Position numbers and translations under genes: made by a program
Shown: positions 23,052 through 30,392 of the stretch, one piece after another
Layout: the number at the start of each line of letters is the position of its first letter
Position numbering within the stretch: position 1 is the first letter of the stretch
Assembly: GCA_910587345.1 (NCBI GenBank)
Contig: CAJUKH010000022.1
Coordinates: 1-30,725 of the forward strand
DNA length: 30,725 nucleotides
DNA from: an uncultured Oscillospiraceae bacterium
GTDB taxonomy: Bacteria; Bacillota; Clostridia; Oscillospirales; Oscillospiraceae
Direction: 5' to 3'
Notes under the pieces: generated by a model
Told to the model about the DNA's origin: nothing
The model's database searches: none
Seen by the model: the letters and a program-made list of their open reading frames with translations, nothing else

Positions 23052-24746
23052 ATGAAAAAGCGATTGCTCCCTGTCCTGCTGACCCTGACCCTGACCCTCC
23101 CCCTTCCCGCCTTGGCGAAGGAGGCAAGCACCGGATTTACCGATGTGTCCCCCGAGGACTGGCTCGCCCCCTATGTAGTCGTGTGCGTAGAGGAGGGGCT
23201 GTTGAACGGCGTAGGTGAGGACCGCTTCGCCCCCGGGCAGGTCCTCAACAGCGACGAGGTTCTGGTGATGGCCGCCCGGGTGCTACTGAAGGCCAACGGG
23301 GAGACAGAGTTTCCCAAAGGCCCCGACGCCCAGGGCTTTTGGGATTGGGCGGGCCGGAACGCCCAGCAATATTCCATGGGCCTTTCCGTGGATGAGACCC
23401 AGTGGTATGTGGACTCCTGGTGCTGGGACCCGCTGGTTTATCTGGCCCAGGCCGGCGGCCCGGACCTTTTCCCCGACGGAGGCATCACCTACGCCACCGA
23501 CCGCTATACCTTCTTTAAGGCCCTGTCTTTTGCGGCCCAAGGGCTGGAACTTCCCATCGTCAACACAGTGGAGGCGGTCCCCGGCACCCGGGACGAGAGG
23601 GTACTGGACCTCTACCGGGCGGGGATTCTGGCCGGCACCGACCTCTATGGCTCCTTTGACGGTCAGGCCCCTCTCACCCGGGCAGAAGCCGCCGCTGCCC
23701 TGGCTCGGCTCGCCCGGCCGGAGCTGCGGATAGAGTTTACCCTGGAGCCTAAAAGCTATCCCTACACCCTCACCTACTTGACGGACGGGGAAAGTAACGC
23801 CGGGCTGAATTATCCTCTTGTGGCCATAAGCAGCTCCGCCGAAGATGAGCCTTCCGGCCTCCTCTCCCTCGACGGCGCCCTTCACCCCTGGCCGGGACGC
23901 ACCCCCTCCTGGGGTCTGGAGCGCAGCGGGGAGTATACCTGGTTCTCCTGCTGGAACGATGAGACCGAGGACCCCTACGACCAGCTTCAGGGTCTGATGG
24001 ACAGCACTGGGGAGATGGCGATCCCTCTGGGCCGGTATGCCTGGGTGCGGGCCACTCAGGACGGGCATTTTCTGGTGTCCGATGACGAATACGGCTCCAG
24101 CGACGCTCCCTGGCGGCTGCTGAACCACGACTTAACGGTGGCGGCCCAGCTGCCCGCCCCTGCCAGCGTTCTCCCTGAAGGAGCCGCCCTTTCCTTTTCC
24201 GGTCCCAGCTGGCTTGACTTGAATCAGGGCGTCATGGCCTATTGGGACGAGGAAAGCGGCCTGTGGGGCTATGTGGGCATGGATGGTAAATGGGTGGTGA
24301 AGCCCACATGGGTCAGCGCCTCCAACTTCCAGCGGGGATATGCTGTGGTGGAGAATGAGTCGGGACTTTGGGGCTGCATCGATCTAGCCGGGAATGTGGT
24401 CCTCCCCTTTCAGTACTCCTTCCTCACCCCTTCCCGGGACAGCTTCGACTATGATGGCCCCATGGTTTTTGCCTTCCGGGATCGGGATGGCCGGACCGGC
24501 CTTCTTCCCCTGGGCGGGGAGCCCGTCTACCTCCCTATCGAGGAAGAAAACAAGCACATTCGCACCTTTCAGAACGGCTACGGCCTCTGTTACTCCGGCT
24601 ATGATCACACCTATTGCTGGTATATCGACCCCAGCGGAGCGCCCATCAGTGAGAAATTCGACTGGGCCGGCGCCATCAATGCCGACGGCCAGGGCTTTGT
24701 AGGCATAGAAGGAAAAATCTACCGCATCGAATTTGAAACCCCATAA
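23052..24746 (+). CDS. Exported SLH-domain protein with WG repeats
   Basis: The 564-residue product has a signal peptide cleaved near residue 22 (LPLPALA). SLH repeats lie at about 27-75 (FTDVSPEDWLAPYV) and 190-230 (AGILAGTDLYGSFDG, PLTRAEAAAALARL), with a degenerate unit between. The C-terminal half contains WG (KWG) beta-repeats, clearest at about 403-460 (GLWGYVGMDGKWVV and SGLWGCIDLAGNVV). SLH repeats anchor proteins to the cell wall; WG repeats likely form a binding propeller or solenoid of unknown ligand. ATG 23052 follows AAAAGGAGG. The N-terminus is paralogous to the gene at 30393. The function is unknown. Confidence 0.88.
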   Translation: MKKRLLPVLLTLTLTLPLPALAKEASTGFTDVSPEDWLAPYVVVCVEEGLLNGVGEDRFAPGQVLNSDEVLVMAARVLLKANGETEFPKGPDAQGFWDWAGRNAQQYSMGLSVDETQWYVDSWCWDPLVYLAQAGGPDLFPDGGITYATDRYTFFKALSFAAQGLELPIVNTVEAVPGTRDERVLDLYRAGILAGTDLYGSFDGQAPLTRAEAAAALARLARPELRIEFTLEPKSYPYTLTYLTDGESNAGLNYPLVAISSSAEDEPSGLLSLDGALHPWPGRTPSWGLERSGEYTWFSCWNDETEDPYDQLQGLMDSTGEMAIPLGRYAWVRATQDGHFLVSDDEYGSSDAPWRLLNHDLTVAAQLPAPASVLPEGAALSFSGPSWLDLNQGVMAYWDEESGLWGYVGMDGKWVVKPTWVSASNFQRGYAVVENESGLWGCIDLAGNVVLPFQYSFLTPSRDSFDYDGPMVFAFRDRDGRTGLLPLGGEPVYLPIEEENKHIRTFQNGYGLCYSGYDHTYCWYIDPSGAPISEKFDWAGAINADGQGFVGIEGKIYRIEFETP

Positions 24747-24766
24747 AAACAGGAAGAAGCCCATAC

Positions 24767-25169
24767 ATGAAAGAGAAAACCACCGGCTTTTCGGCGAGTT
24801 CAAGCAGTTCATTGCCCGGGGGAACGTGATGGATATGGCTGTGGGCGTCATTATCGGCGGCGCCTTCTCCTCCATCACCACCTCCCTCATCAATGACATC
24901 ATCATGCCCCTTCTGGGAATTTTCACCCGCTCCATCACCTTCTCTGCCCTGTCGGTGACGGTGGGGGCGCCGTCATCCCCTACGGCAACTTTATCCAGGC
25001 CATTCTCAACTTCCTGGTCATGGCCTTTGTGGTGTTCTGCCTGGTGAAGACCATGAACTCCTTCCACCGCAAGGAAAAGGAGGCCCCCACAGAACCCGGG
25101 GCTGAGCCGGAACCCTCCAATGAGGAAAAACTGCTGGCGGAAATTCGGGACCTTTTAAAGAAGGACTGA
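24767..25169 (+). pseudogene. mscL: Large-conductance mechanosensitive channel MscL, two frameshifts
   Basis: MscL is a pore that opens under membrane tension to release solutes during osmotic downshock. The homology runs through three frames. ATG 24767, after AGGAAGAAG, encodes MKEKTTGF. The frame then shifts in a TTTT run (24788-24791) into GEFKQFIARGNVMDMAVGVI and LINDIIMPLLG. It shifts again in a GGGGG run (24963-24967) into AVIPYGNFIQAILNFLVMAF and a charged tail ending LLKKD. Restoring one T and one G gives an intact protein of about 134 residues, the normal MscL size. Every motif is otherwise conserved, so the lesions are very recent, or are homopolymer errors in the sequence. Confidence 0.88.
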
Positions 25170-25197
25170 CGGCGGCTCCCGCTGTAAATCGCCACCC

Positions 25198-25220
25198 GGC
25201 GGCAAATATGCCGCCCCTAC
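25198..25220 (-). repeat. GTAGGGG-type short palindromic element
   Basis: On the minus strand it reads GTAGGGGCGGCATATTTGCC and folds with arms GGCGGCA (25198-25204) and TGCCGCC (25209-25215). It fills most of the gap between mscL and the next gene. Confidence 0.6.
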
Positions 25221-25243
25221 CATACAGAAAGAGAGTTTTACCT

Positions 25244-25573
25244 ATGGACGACAAAAAGAATCTGCCCACAAAAGAACCTGTCAAATACGCCACCCCTATG
25301 CAGCGGCTTTGGGCCTGGGTGGGTGTGGTATATATGGTCGCTCTGGTGCTGCTGACCACCTACGCCCTGTCCCACGGCCGTTATCTGCAGGGCATCGGCT
25401 CCCTGATGGTCTCCCCCGCCCTGGCGGGACTGGGCGGCTCAGCCATTCTGCGCTACCGCCAGGGCATGGGCAAAGGCGGTCTGGCCGCCTGTGTGCTGAT
25501 CGCCGGAGGCTGTTTTGTGCTGGTGGGACTGAATCTGATACAGGGCATCCCCATTCTGTTGGCCCAGCTGTGA
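25244..25573 (+). CDS. Hypothetical small membrane protein
   Basis: The 109-residue protein has a charged N-terminus (MDDKKNLPTKEP) and about three hydrophobic segments (about residues 24-43, 48-66 and 80-105) typical of a small integral membrane protein. No family is recognised. ATG 25244 is preceded by a weak AAAGAGAG site; an earlier in-frame start at 25208 would lie inside the palindromic element. The stop codon overlaps the ribosome site of rsmG, 9 bp away, so the two are likely co-transcribed. Confidence 0.75.
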   Translation: MDDKKNLPTKEPVKYATPMQRLWAWVGVVYMVALVLLTTYALSHGRYLQGIGSLMVSPALAGLGGSAILRYRQGMGKGGLAACVLIAGGCFVLVGLNLIQGIPILLAQL

Positions 25574-25582
25574 GGTGAAAAC

Positions 25583-26335
25583 ATGAAAGACATTCTGGCC
25601 CAAGGCCTTGCCCAGATGGGCATCACGCCTCCTCCGGGGGCCGTCGACAAGCTGTGCCAATACAGCGACCTGCTTCTGAAGCAAAACAAAGTCATGAATC
25701 TGACCGCCATCACCGAGCCTGAAGAGGTGGCACGGCTCCACTTTCTGGATTCCGCCGCTATTCTGACCTGGGGAAAGGAGACGGCCTTGGCCCCCCCTCC
25801 CTCCGGCGGCTCCCACACCTGGCTGTCCGGCAAATCTCTGGTGGACATCGGCACCGGCGCCGGCTTCCCCGGTATGGTATTGAAAATTTTGGACCCCTCT
25901 CTCTCCCTCACGCTGGTGGACAGCCTGGGAAAGCGGGTCGCTTGGCTGGAACGGGTCTGTGAAGTCCTCTGCCTTGACCATGTGCAGTGCCTTCACGCCA
26001 GAGCCGAGGAGCTGGCTCTGACCTCCGGATTCCGGGACTCCTTCGACGTGGCCACCAGCCGGGCGGTGGCCTCCTTTCCCCTGCTGTGCGAGCTGTGCCT
26101 GCCCTATGTAAAGCCCGGCGGAGTCTTCCTTGCCATGAAAAGTATAGAAAGTCATGAGGAGGTCCAAGGGGGACTCTCTGCCGTAAAGCGGCTGGGGGGC
26201 GCATTGTCTGACCCCTTTGATTATCCCATCCCCGGCGGAGGGCTGTCCCACCGTATCGTAACGGTGAAGAAGCTCTCCCCCACCCCCAAGGGCCTTCCCC
26301 GCAGCTGGGGGAAAATCAAAAAGGCCCCTCTGTAA
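25583..26335 (+). CDS. rsmG: 16S rRNA m7G527 methyltransferase RsmG (GidB)
   Basis: RsmG methylates N7 of G527 in 16S rRNA using S-adenosylmethionine; loss gives low-level streptomycin resistance. The 250-residue product has YSDLLLKQNKVMNLTAIT, the SAM-binding loop LVDIGTGAGFPG, VDSLGKRVAWLE, ATSRAVASFPLLCELCLPYVKPGG and the C-terminal HRIVTVKK. It is about 10 residues longer than many homologs because of a Pro/Gly-rich insert (APPPSGGSHTWLSG) before the SAM loop. ATG 25583 follows GAGGTG. In Firmicutes rsmG often sits close to noc-parA-parB near the origin; here about 4.5 kb separates them. Confidence 0.95.
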   Translation: MKDILAQGLAQMGITPPPGAVDKLCQYSDLLLKQNKVMNLTAITEPEEVARLHFLDSAAILTWGKETALAPPPSGGSHTWLSGKSLVDIGTGAGFPGMVLKILDPSLSLTLVDSLGKRVAWLERVCEVLCLDHVQCLHARAEELALTSGFRDSFDVATSRAVASFPLLCELCLPYVKPGGVFLAMKSIESHEEVQGGLSAVKRLGGALSDPFDYPIPGGGLSHRIVTVKKLSPTPKGLPRSWGKIKKAPL

Positions 26336-26378
26336 GCCAAAATCGGGAAATATTTCACACTATTGCATAAAAAAAGCG

Positions 26379-26407
26379 TTGAACCGCCCCACTTTCCATG
26401 GTATAAT
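26379..26407 (+). promoter_or_regulatory. Promoter of the minD-like gene
   Basis: TTGAAC (26379-26384) and a perfect TATAAT (26402-26407) are 17 bp apart, 27 bp from the start codon. Confidence 0.85.
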
Positions 26408-26433
26408 AGAGTAATCTGGGAGGTTATTTGGAT

Positions 26434-27171
26434 ATGGCTACTGTGATCGCTGTCACCTCCGGCAAAGGGGGGACGGGAAAGACCTCCCTGGTCGGCGCTG
26501 TAAGTTCCTGTCTGGCCGCCCTGGGCCATCCCACCCTGTGTATCGACATGGATGTGGGGCTTCGCAATCTGGACCTGTCTCTGGGCCTGTCCGACCGGGC
26601 TTTGATGGACTTTACCGACGTGGTCCAGGGGCGGTGCCCTCTGGAAAAAGCGGTGGTGGAGCATCCCCAGATACAGGGACTGTTTCTCCTCACCGCCCCT
26701 TTCTCTCTGCCCCAGGGGGTTGCGGAGGAGGCCATGCTGGACCTCTTGTTCCAGGCCCGGCAAAAATTTGACTATATCCTGCTGGATGCCCCCGCCGGTC
26801 TGGGGGAGGGCTTCCGGCTCTCGGTCTGCGGCTGCGACCGGGCCATCGTGGTCTCCACCACCGACGCCTCCGCCCTGCGGGACGCCCAGCGGACGGTGAC
26901 TGAATTGATGACGCAGGCGGGGACCATCCACCTTGTGGTCAACCGGGTCCAGCCCAAGCTGCTGAAAAAGCTCCACACCACCATCGACGACGCCATGGAC
27001 GCCGCTGGCCTGCCCCTTCTGGGGGTGGTGCCCGAGGACAACCGGGTCATGCTGGCCGCCAATCAGGGAATCCCTTTGATCCTCTCCGCCAACAAAGGCG
27101 CTGCGGTGGCCTATCGGAATATCGCCCTGCGTATCGACGGCCAGCGGGTCCCGCTGATGAAGATCCGTTAA
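26434..27171 (+). CDS. minD: MinD-like septum-site ATPase, orphan and short at the C-terminus
   Basis: The 245-residue product belongs to the MinD/ParA ATPases. It has deviant Walker A SGKGGTGKTS at about 9-18, the MinD-type signature DMDVGLRNLDLSLGL, and LLDAPAG for the Walker B region. MinD normally recruits MinC to the membrane to block polar division. Here it ends in RIDGQRVPLMKIR, without the longer Lys/Phe-rich amphipathic helix that anchors MinD, and no minC or minE is in the window. ATG 26434 is preferred over TTG 26428 because GGGAGG lies 10 nt upstream rather than 4. The following mgsA fits a remnant of the clostridial min-rodA-mgsA gene order. Confidence 0.85.
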   Translation: MATVIAVTSGKGGTGKTSLVGAVSSCLAALGHPTLCIDMDVGLRNLDLSLGLSDRALMDFTDVVQGRCPLEKAVVEHPQIQGLFLLTAPFSLPQGVAEEAMLDLLFQARQKFDYILLDAPAGLGEGFRLSVCGCDRAIVVSTTDASALRDAQRTVTELMTQAGTIHLVVNRVQPKLLKKLHTTIDDAMDAAGLPLLGVVPEDNRVMLAANQGIPLILSANKGAAVAYRNIALRIDGQRVPLMKIR

Positions 27172-27247
27172 AGGGGTTACTGTTTCAGTCCAAAAACAAA
27201 GCAAAGTAGGCAAACAGGCCTATTACATAAGAAAGGGGAGGGTTACC

Positions 27248-27664
27248 ATGAACATTGCGCTTTTGAGTCACGACAGGAAGAAAGAATTGATGGTCCAGTT
27301 CTGCATCGCCTATTCCGGGATTCTGTCAAAGCACCATATTTGCGCCACAGCCACCACCGGCCGAGTCGTAATGGAGGCCACCGGCCTGCCCATTACGCTG
27401 TATCTCTCCCATGCCCATGGCGGCAGTCAGCAGGTGGGCGCACGCATCGCCTACAACGAGATCGATATGGTCCTTTTCTTCACCGACCCCCAGTCCCATG
27501 AGCTGGATGAGGATCTGGACTATATCACCCGCCTTTGTGACCAGTACAGTGTCCCTTACGCCACCAACGTGGCCTCCGCCGAAATGCTTATCATGGGCCT
27601 GGCCCGGGGCGATTTGGAGTGGCGGAACAGCCTGAAGCCCAGCAGTATCCCTTTCTCCACTTGA
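27248..27664 (+). CDS. mgsA: Methylglyoxal synthase
   Basis: MgsA converts dihydroxyacetone phosphate to methylglyoxal plus phosphate, a phosphate-starvation bypass of lower glycolysis. The 138-residue product begins NIALLSHDRKKELM and contains the phosphate-binding TATTGRVV, the conserved GGSQQVGARIA, FFTDPQSHELDEDL with the catalytic Asp/His region, and YATNVASAEMLI. Size is typical of the family. ATG 27248 follows AAGGGGAGGG. It is likely transcribed with minD, 76 bp upstream. Its stop codon overlaps the -35 box of the hisS promoter. Confidence 0.95.
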   Translation: MNIALLSHDRKKELMVQFCIAYSGILSKHHICATATTGRVVMEATGLPITLYLSHAHGGSQQVGARIAYNEIDMVLFFTDPQSHELDEDLDYITRLCDQYSVPYATNVASAEMLIMGLARGDLEWRNSLKPSSIPFST

Positions 27665-27689
27665 CAGACGGGGATTTTTAGAGTAGTAT
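27661..27689 (+). promoter_or_regulatory. Promoter of the hisS T-box leader
   Basis: A perfect TTGACA (27661-27666), overlapping the mgsA stop codon, and TAGTAT (27684-27689) are separated by 17 bp. Confidence 0.85.
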
Positions 27690-27695
27690 TGCAGA

Positions 27696-27935
27696 TAACC
27701 GTGATGAGCGGGCATGAGTAGCTTCCACACCGCCGGACAGAGAGAGGCCCCTGAGGTTGAGAGGGCTTCACGGCAAGGCGTTAGCGAAAGACGGCCCGGG
27801 AGCGGGGGCGGAGACGTCCACGGCACCCTCCCCGTAACAGGAGGTTTGAGGGCGGTCAGAGGACCGCTGAACATGGGTGGCACCACGAAGGCAGGCGCTT
27901 TCGTCCCGTGACAGGGACGCAAGGCCTGTCTTTTT
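27696..27935 (+). promoter_or_regulatory. T-box riboswitch of hisS
   Basis: The leader senses uncharged tRNA and antiterminates. Stem I landmarks are GATGAGCGGGCATGAGTAG (27703-27721), the AG bulge CAGAGAG and GGTTGAGAG. A hairpin at 27852-27867 (GCGGTC/GACCGC) precedes the T-box sequence AACATGGGTGGCACCACGA (27870-27888). A terminator follows. The specifier is probably the His codon CAC at 27769-27771 on the 3' side of stem I, which agrees with hisS downstream, but I placed it by eye. Confidence 0.92.
27892..27935 (+). terminator. T-box-controlled terminator
   Basis: The outer stem CAGGC (27892-27896)/GCCTG (27924-27928) encloses CGTCCC (27902-27907)/GGGACG (27914-27919) and is followed by five T residues ending at 27935. 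The outer arm overlaps the region after the T-box sequence, as expected for a competing structure. Confidence 0.85.
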
Positions 27936-27987
27936 GCATTTGGAGGGACCCTGTGAATACCCCACGGAGCAGGGTGGCATGGTCTTC

Positions 27988-28013
27988 GTAGGGACCGCTG
28001 TCCTCGGCGGTCC
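27988..28013 (+). repeat. GTAGGG-type palindromic element between T-box and hisS
   Basis: GTAGG leads into GGACCGC (27992-27998) paired with GCGGTCC (28007-28013). It lies in the 205-nt stretch between the T-box terminator and the hisS start, which otherwise holds GC-rich sequence and the hisS ribosome site. The position suggests insertion into an older leader. Confidence 0.6.
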
Positions 28014-28140
28014 GGCGGCACAGCCGGCCAGTGTCCGGCCCCTGCGGCTGGCGATTCACGATCACCGGTTTTCCCGCCCCCACGCCCCACAGTTACAACT
28101 CCCATTATCATAGAAACCCACAAGAAAGGAAGTAGAAAAC

Positions 28141-29499
28141 ATGGAACGAGTAAAGGCAAGGACCCTGTCAGGATTTATGGAGCTTCTTCCCGCCCACCAG
28201 ATCCAGTTCGAGCGGGTAAAGGCCGTTTTGGAAGGGACTTATCAGCGTTACGGTTTTACCCCCCTGGACACCCCCGTCATCGAGGCCAGCGAAGTTTTGC
28301 TGGCCAAGGCTGGCGGCGAGACCGAAAAGCAGATCTACCGCTTTACCAAGGGGGACACCGACCTGTCCCTCCGCTTTGACCTGACAGTCCCCCTGGCCAA
28401 ATATGTGGCCATGCACCACAACGAGCTGGCCTTCCCCTTCCGCCGGTACCAGATCGGCAAGGTCTACCGGGGCGAGCGGGCCCAGCGGGGCCGGTTTCGG
28501 GAGTTCTATCAGGCCGACATCGACATCATCGGGGACGGCAGTCTGGATATCATCAACGACGCGGAGATCCCCTCCATCATCTGTCAGACGTTTACCGCTC
28601 TGGGCCTGAAGCGCTTCCAGATCCGGGTGAACAACCGGAAGGTGCTCAACGGCTTCTACGCCATGTTGGGCCTCACCGACAAGGCGGGGGATATCATGCG
28701 GACGGTGGACAAGCTGCCCAAAATCGGCGCCGACAAGGTAAAGGAACTGCTGATGGAGGAAGAGATCGGCCTTTCCGGCGACCAGGCCGATGAGATTCTG
28801 AAGTTCATTGCCATCACCGGCACCAACACACAGGTTTTGGCGGCGCTGGAGTCCTATCAGGGCCGCAGCGAGGTCTTTGACCAGGGGCTGGAGGAGCTGA
28901 ACACGGTGGTAAAATACCTCTCCGCCTTCGGGGTGCCCGAGGAGAATTTTGCTGTGGACCTGACCATCGCCCGGGGTCTGGATTACTATACCGGCACGGT
29001 GTACGAGACCTTCCTGCTGGACTACCCGGAGATCGGTTCGGTGTGTTCCGGCGGCCGGTATGATAACTTAGCGGAATATTATACCGATAAACAACTTCCC
29101 GGAGTGGGCATTTCCATCGGTTTGACCCGGTTCTTCTATGTCCTTCAGGAGCAGGGCCTGCTCAACGACGCCCTGCCCACCGCCCCCGCCGATGTGCTGG
29201 TGCTGCCCATGACAGAAGACCTGTCCGCCGCCGTGGCCTTCACCACCGCCTGCCGCTCTGCCGGGGTCAAGGCCCAGCTCTACACCGAACCCAAGAAGTT
29301 CAAAGCCAAGATGAACTATGCCGACAAGCTGGGGGTCCCCTATGCGGCCTTTCTGGGGGAGGACGAGGTGAAAAACGGGGTGGTGTCTTTGAAGGATATG
29401 ACCTCCGGCGAGCAGGAGCAGGTCTCCCTTTCCGCCGCACCCCGGTGGCTGATGGACAAAGTCTCCGTTTTGAACCAGGGCGCACCCATCAAAGGGTAA
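28141..29499 (+). CDS. hisS: Histidyl-tRNA synthetase
   Basis: HisRS charges tRNA-His with histidine. The 452-residue class II enzyme shows motif 1 (TPLDTPVIEASE), motif 2 (AFPFRRYQIGKVYRGERAQRGRFREF), the HisRS-specific IARGLDYYTG, motif 3 (PGVGISIGLTRFF) and a C-terminal anticodon-binding domain from about residue 345. ATG 28141 follows AAAGGAAG. It is expressed behind a T-box leader, so histidine shortage should raise its synthesis. The usual partner aspS is absent; instead an alpha/beta hydrolase gene follows 4 bp downstream. Confidence 0.96.
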   Translation: MERVKARTLSGFMELLPAHQIQFERVKAVLEGTYQRYGFTPLDTPVIEASEVLLAKAGGETEKQIYRFTKGDTDLSLRFDLTVPLAKYVAMHHNELAFPFRRYQIGKVYRGERAQRGRFREFYQADIDIIGDGSLDIINDAEIPSIICQTFTALGLKRFQIRVNNRKVLNGFYAMLGLTDKAGDIMRTVDKLPKIGADKVKELLMEEEIGLSGDQADEILKFIAITGTNTQVLAALESYQGRSEVFDQGLEELNTVVKYLSAFGVPEENFAVDLTIARGLDYYTGTVYETFLLDYPEIGSVCSGGRYDNLAEYYTDKQLPGVGISIGLTRFFYVLQEQGLLNDALPTAPADVLVLPMTEDLSAAVAFTTACRSAGVKAQLYTEPKKFKAKMNYADKLGVPYAAFLGEDEVKNGVVSLKDMTSGEQEQVSLSAAPRWLMDKVSVLNQGAPIKG

Positions 29500-29503
29500 G
29501 GCG

Positions 29504-30361
29504 ATGAAAGGGCTGATACAGGACCTTGCGAGCTTTCCCGCTCTTGTTTGGAAGATGTTCCGGTATCCAGGGGGCGTGACCCCCAGAAAACTCCCCTACG
29601 GTCCGGACCCGGCCCAGTATTTCCTGGACTTCGCTCCGACCCCGGAGAAGGACCGGGGCCTTGTGGTGGTCTACCTCCACGGAGGGGGCTGGGATAAGGG
29701 AAGTCCCGCCTTCTTCACCTTCATCGGCCAGCGGCTGGCCCGGGAAGGCTACCGCTGCGTCATGCCGGGCTACCGGCTGGTCCCCAAATATCGTTTCCCC
29801 GCTCAAATCGAGGACGTGACCGCCGGGACCAAAGCGGCCTTGCGCCATCTGGAGAAACAGGGGATGGACACCGCCCGGACCGTGGTGGTGGGCTCCTCCG
29901 CCGGGGGGCAGCTGGGGGCCTTGCTGTGCTATACCGGGGAGCTGGCGGGCCGTTTTGTCGGCTTTGCCGGCCTGGGCGGGCCTTACCGCTTCGACCTGGA
30001 CCCGCCCCTGTCCCTAAACGTTCTGGGCGCCCGGCTTTTGGACGGCGGGGACCCCGTGACCGCCCAGCCCGGCCTTCTGCTGGACAGGCAAAGCCCCAAG
30101 ACCCCCATGCTTCTCATCCACGGCTTGGAGGACGGGGTGGTGGGCTTCCCCTGCGGGATGGATTTTTACCGCAGAGCCTTGTCCCTGAACATCCCCGCCA
30201 CCCTCTATCTGCCCGAGACCGGAAAGGACAGCCACTCCGATTATGTGGTGGGATGCTTTCTGGAAAAGCGGGAAACCTGCGGCACTCTGAACGCCCTTTT
30301 GACCTGGCTGGAGGGGCTGGCAGAAAGAGGCCCGGAACCTTTTGTCCCCGAAACCGTCTAA
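29504..30361 (+). CDS. Alpha/beta hydrolase (esterase/lipase, HSL-like)
   Basis: The 285-residue protein has the alpha/beta-hydrolase fold of the hormone-sensitive-lipase type. The oxyanion motif HGGGW is at 59-63, the nucleophile elbow GSSAG at 130-134 (Ser132), the acid is probably Asp in HGLEDGV, and the His in KDSHSDYV near residue 245. It likely cleaves a short-chain ester or peptide-like bond in the cytosol; there is no signal peptide. The start is 4 bp after the hisS stop, with GGGTAAGG overlapping it, so it is translated from the same message. That would place it under histidine control, which may be incidental. Confidence 0.9.
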   Translation: MKGLIQDLASFPALVWKMFRYPGGVTPRKLPYGPDPAQYFLDFAPTPEKDRGLVVVYLHGGGWDKGSPAFFTFIGQRLAREGYRCVMPGYRLVPKYRFPAQIEDVTAGTKAALRHLEKQGMDTARTVVVGSSAGGQLGALLCYTGELAGRFVGFAGLGGPYRFDLDPPLSLNVLGARLLDGGDPVTAQPGLLLDRQSPKTPMLLIHGLEDGVVGFPCGMDFYRRALSLNIPATLYLPETGKDSHSDYVVGCFLEKRETCGTLNALLTWLEGLAERGPEPFVPETV

Positions 30362-30392
30362 CAGACATCCCAATTTTCAGGAGGTCTTTTTC

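Noticed and set aside
25208..25243. An upstream start for the small membrane protein
   Set aside because: It would begin within the palindromic element and has no ribosome site; ATG 25244 gives a sensible charged N-terminus.
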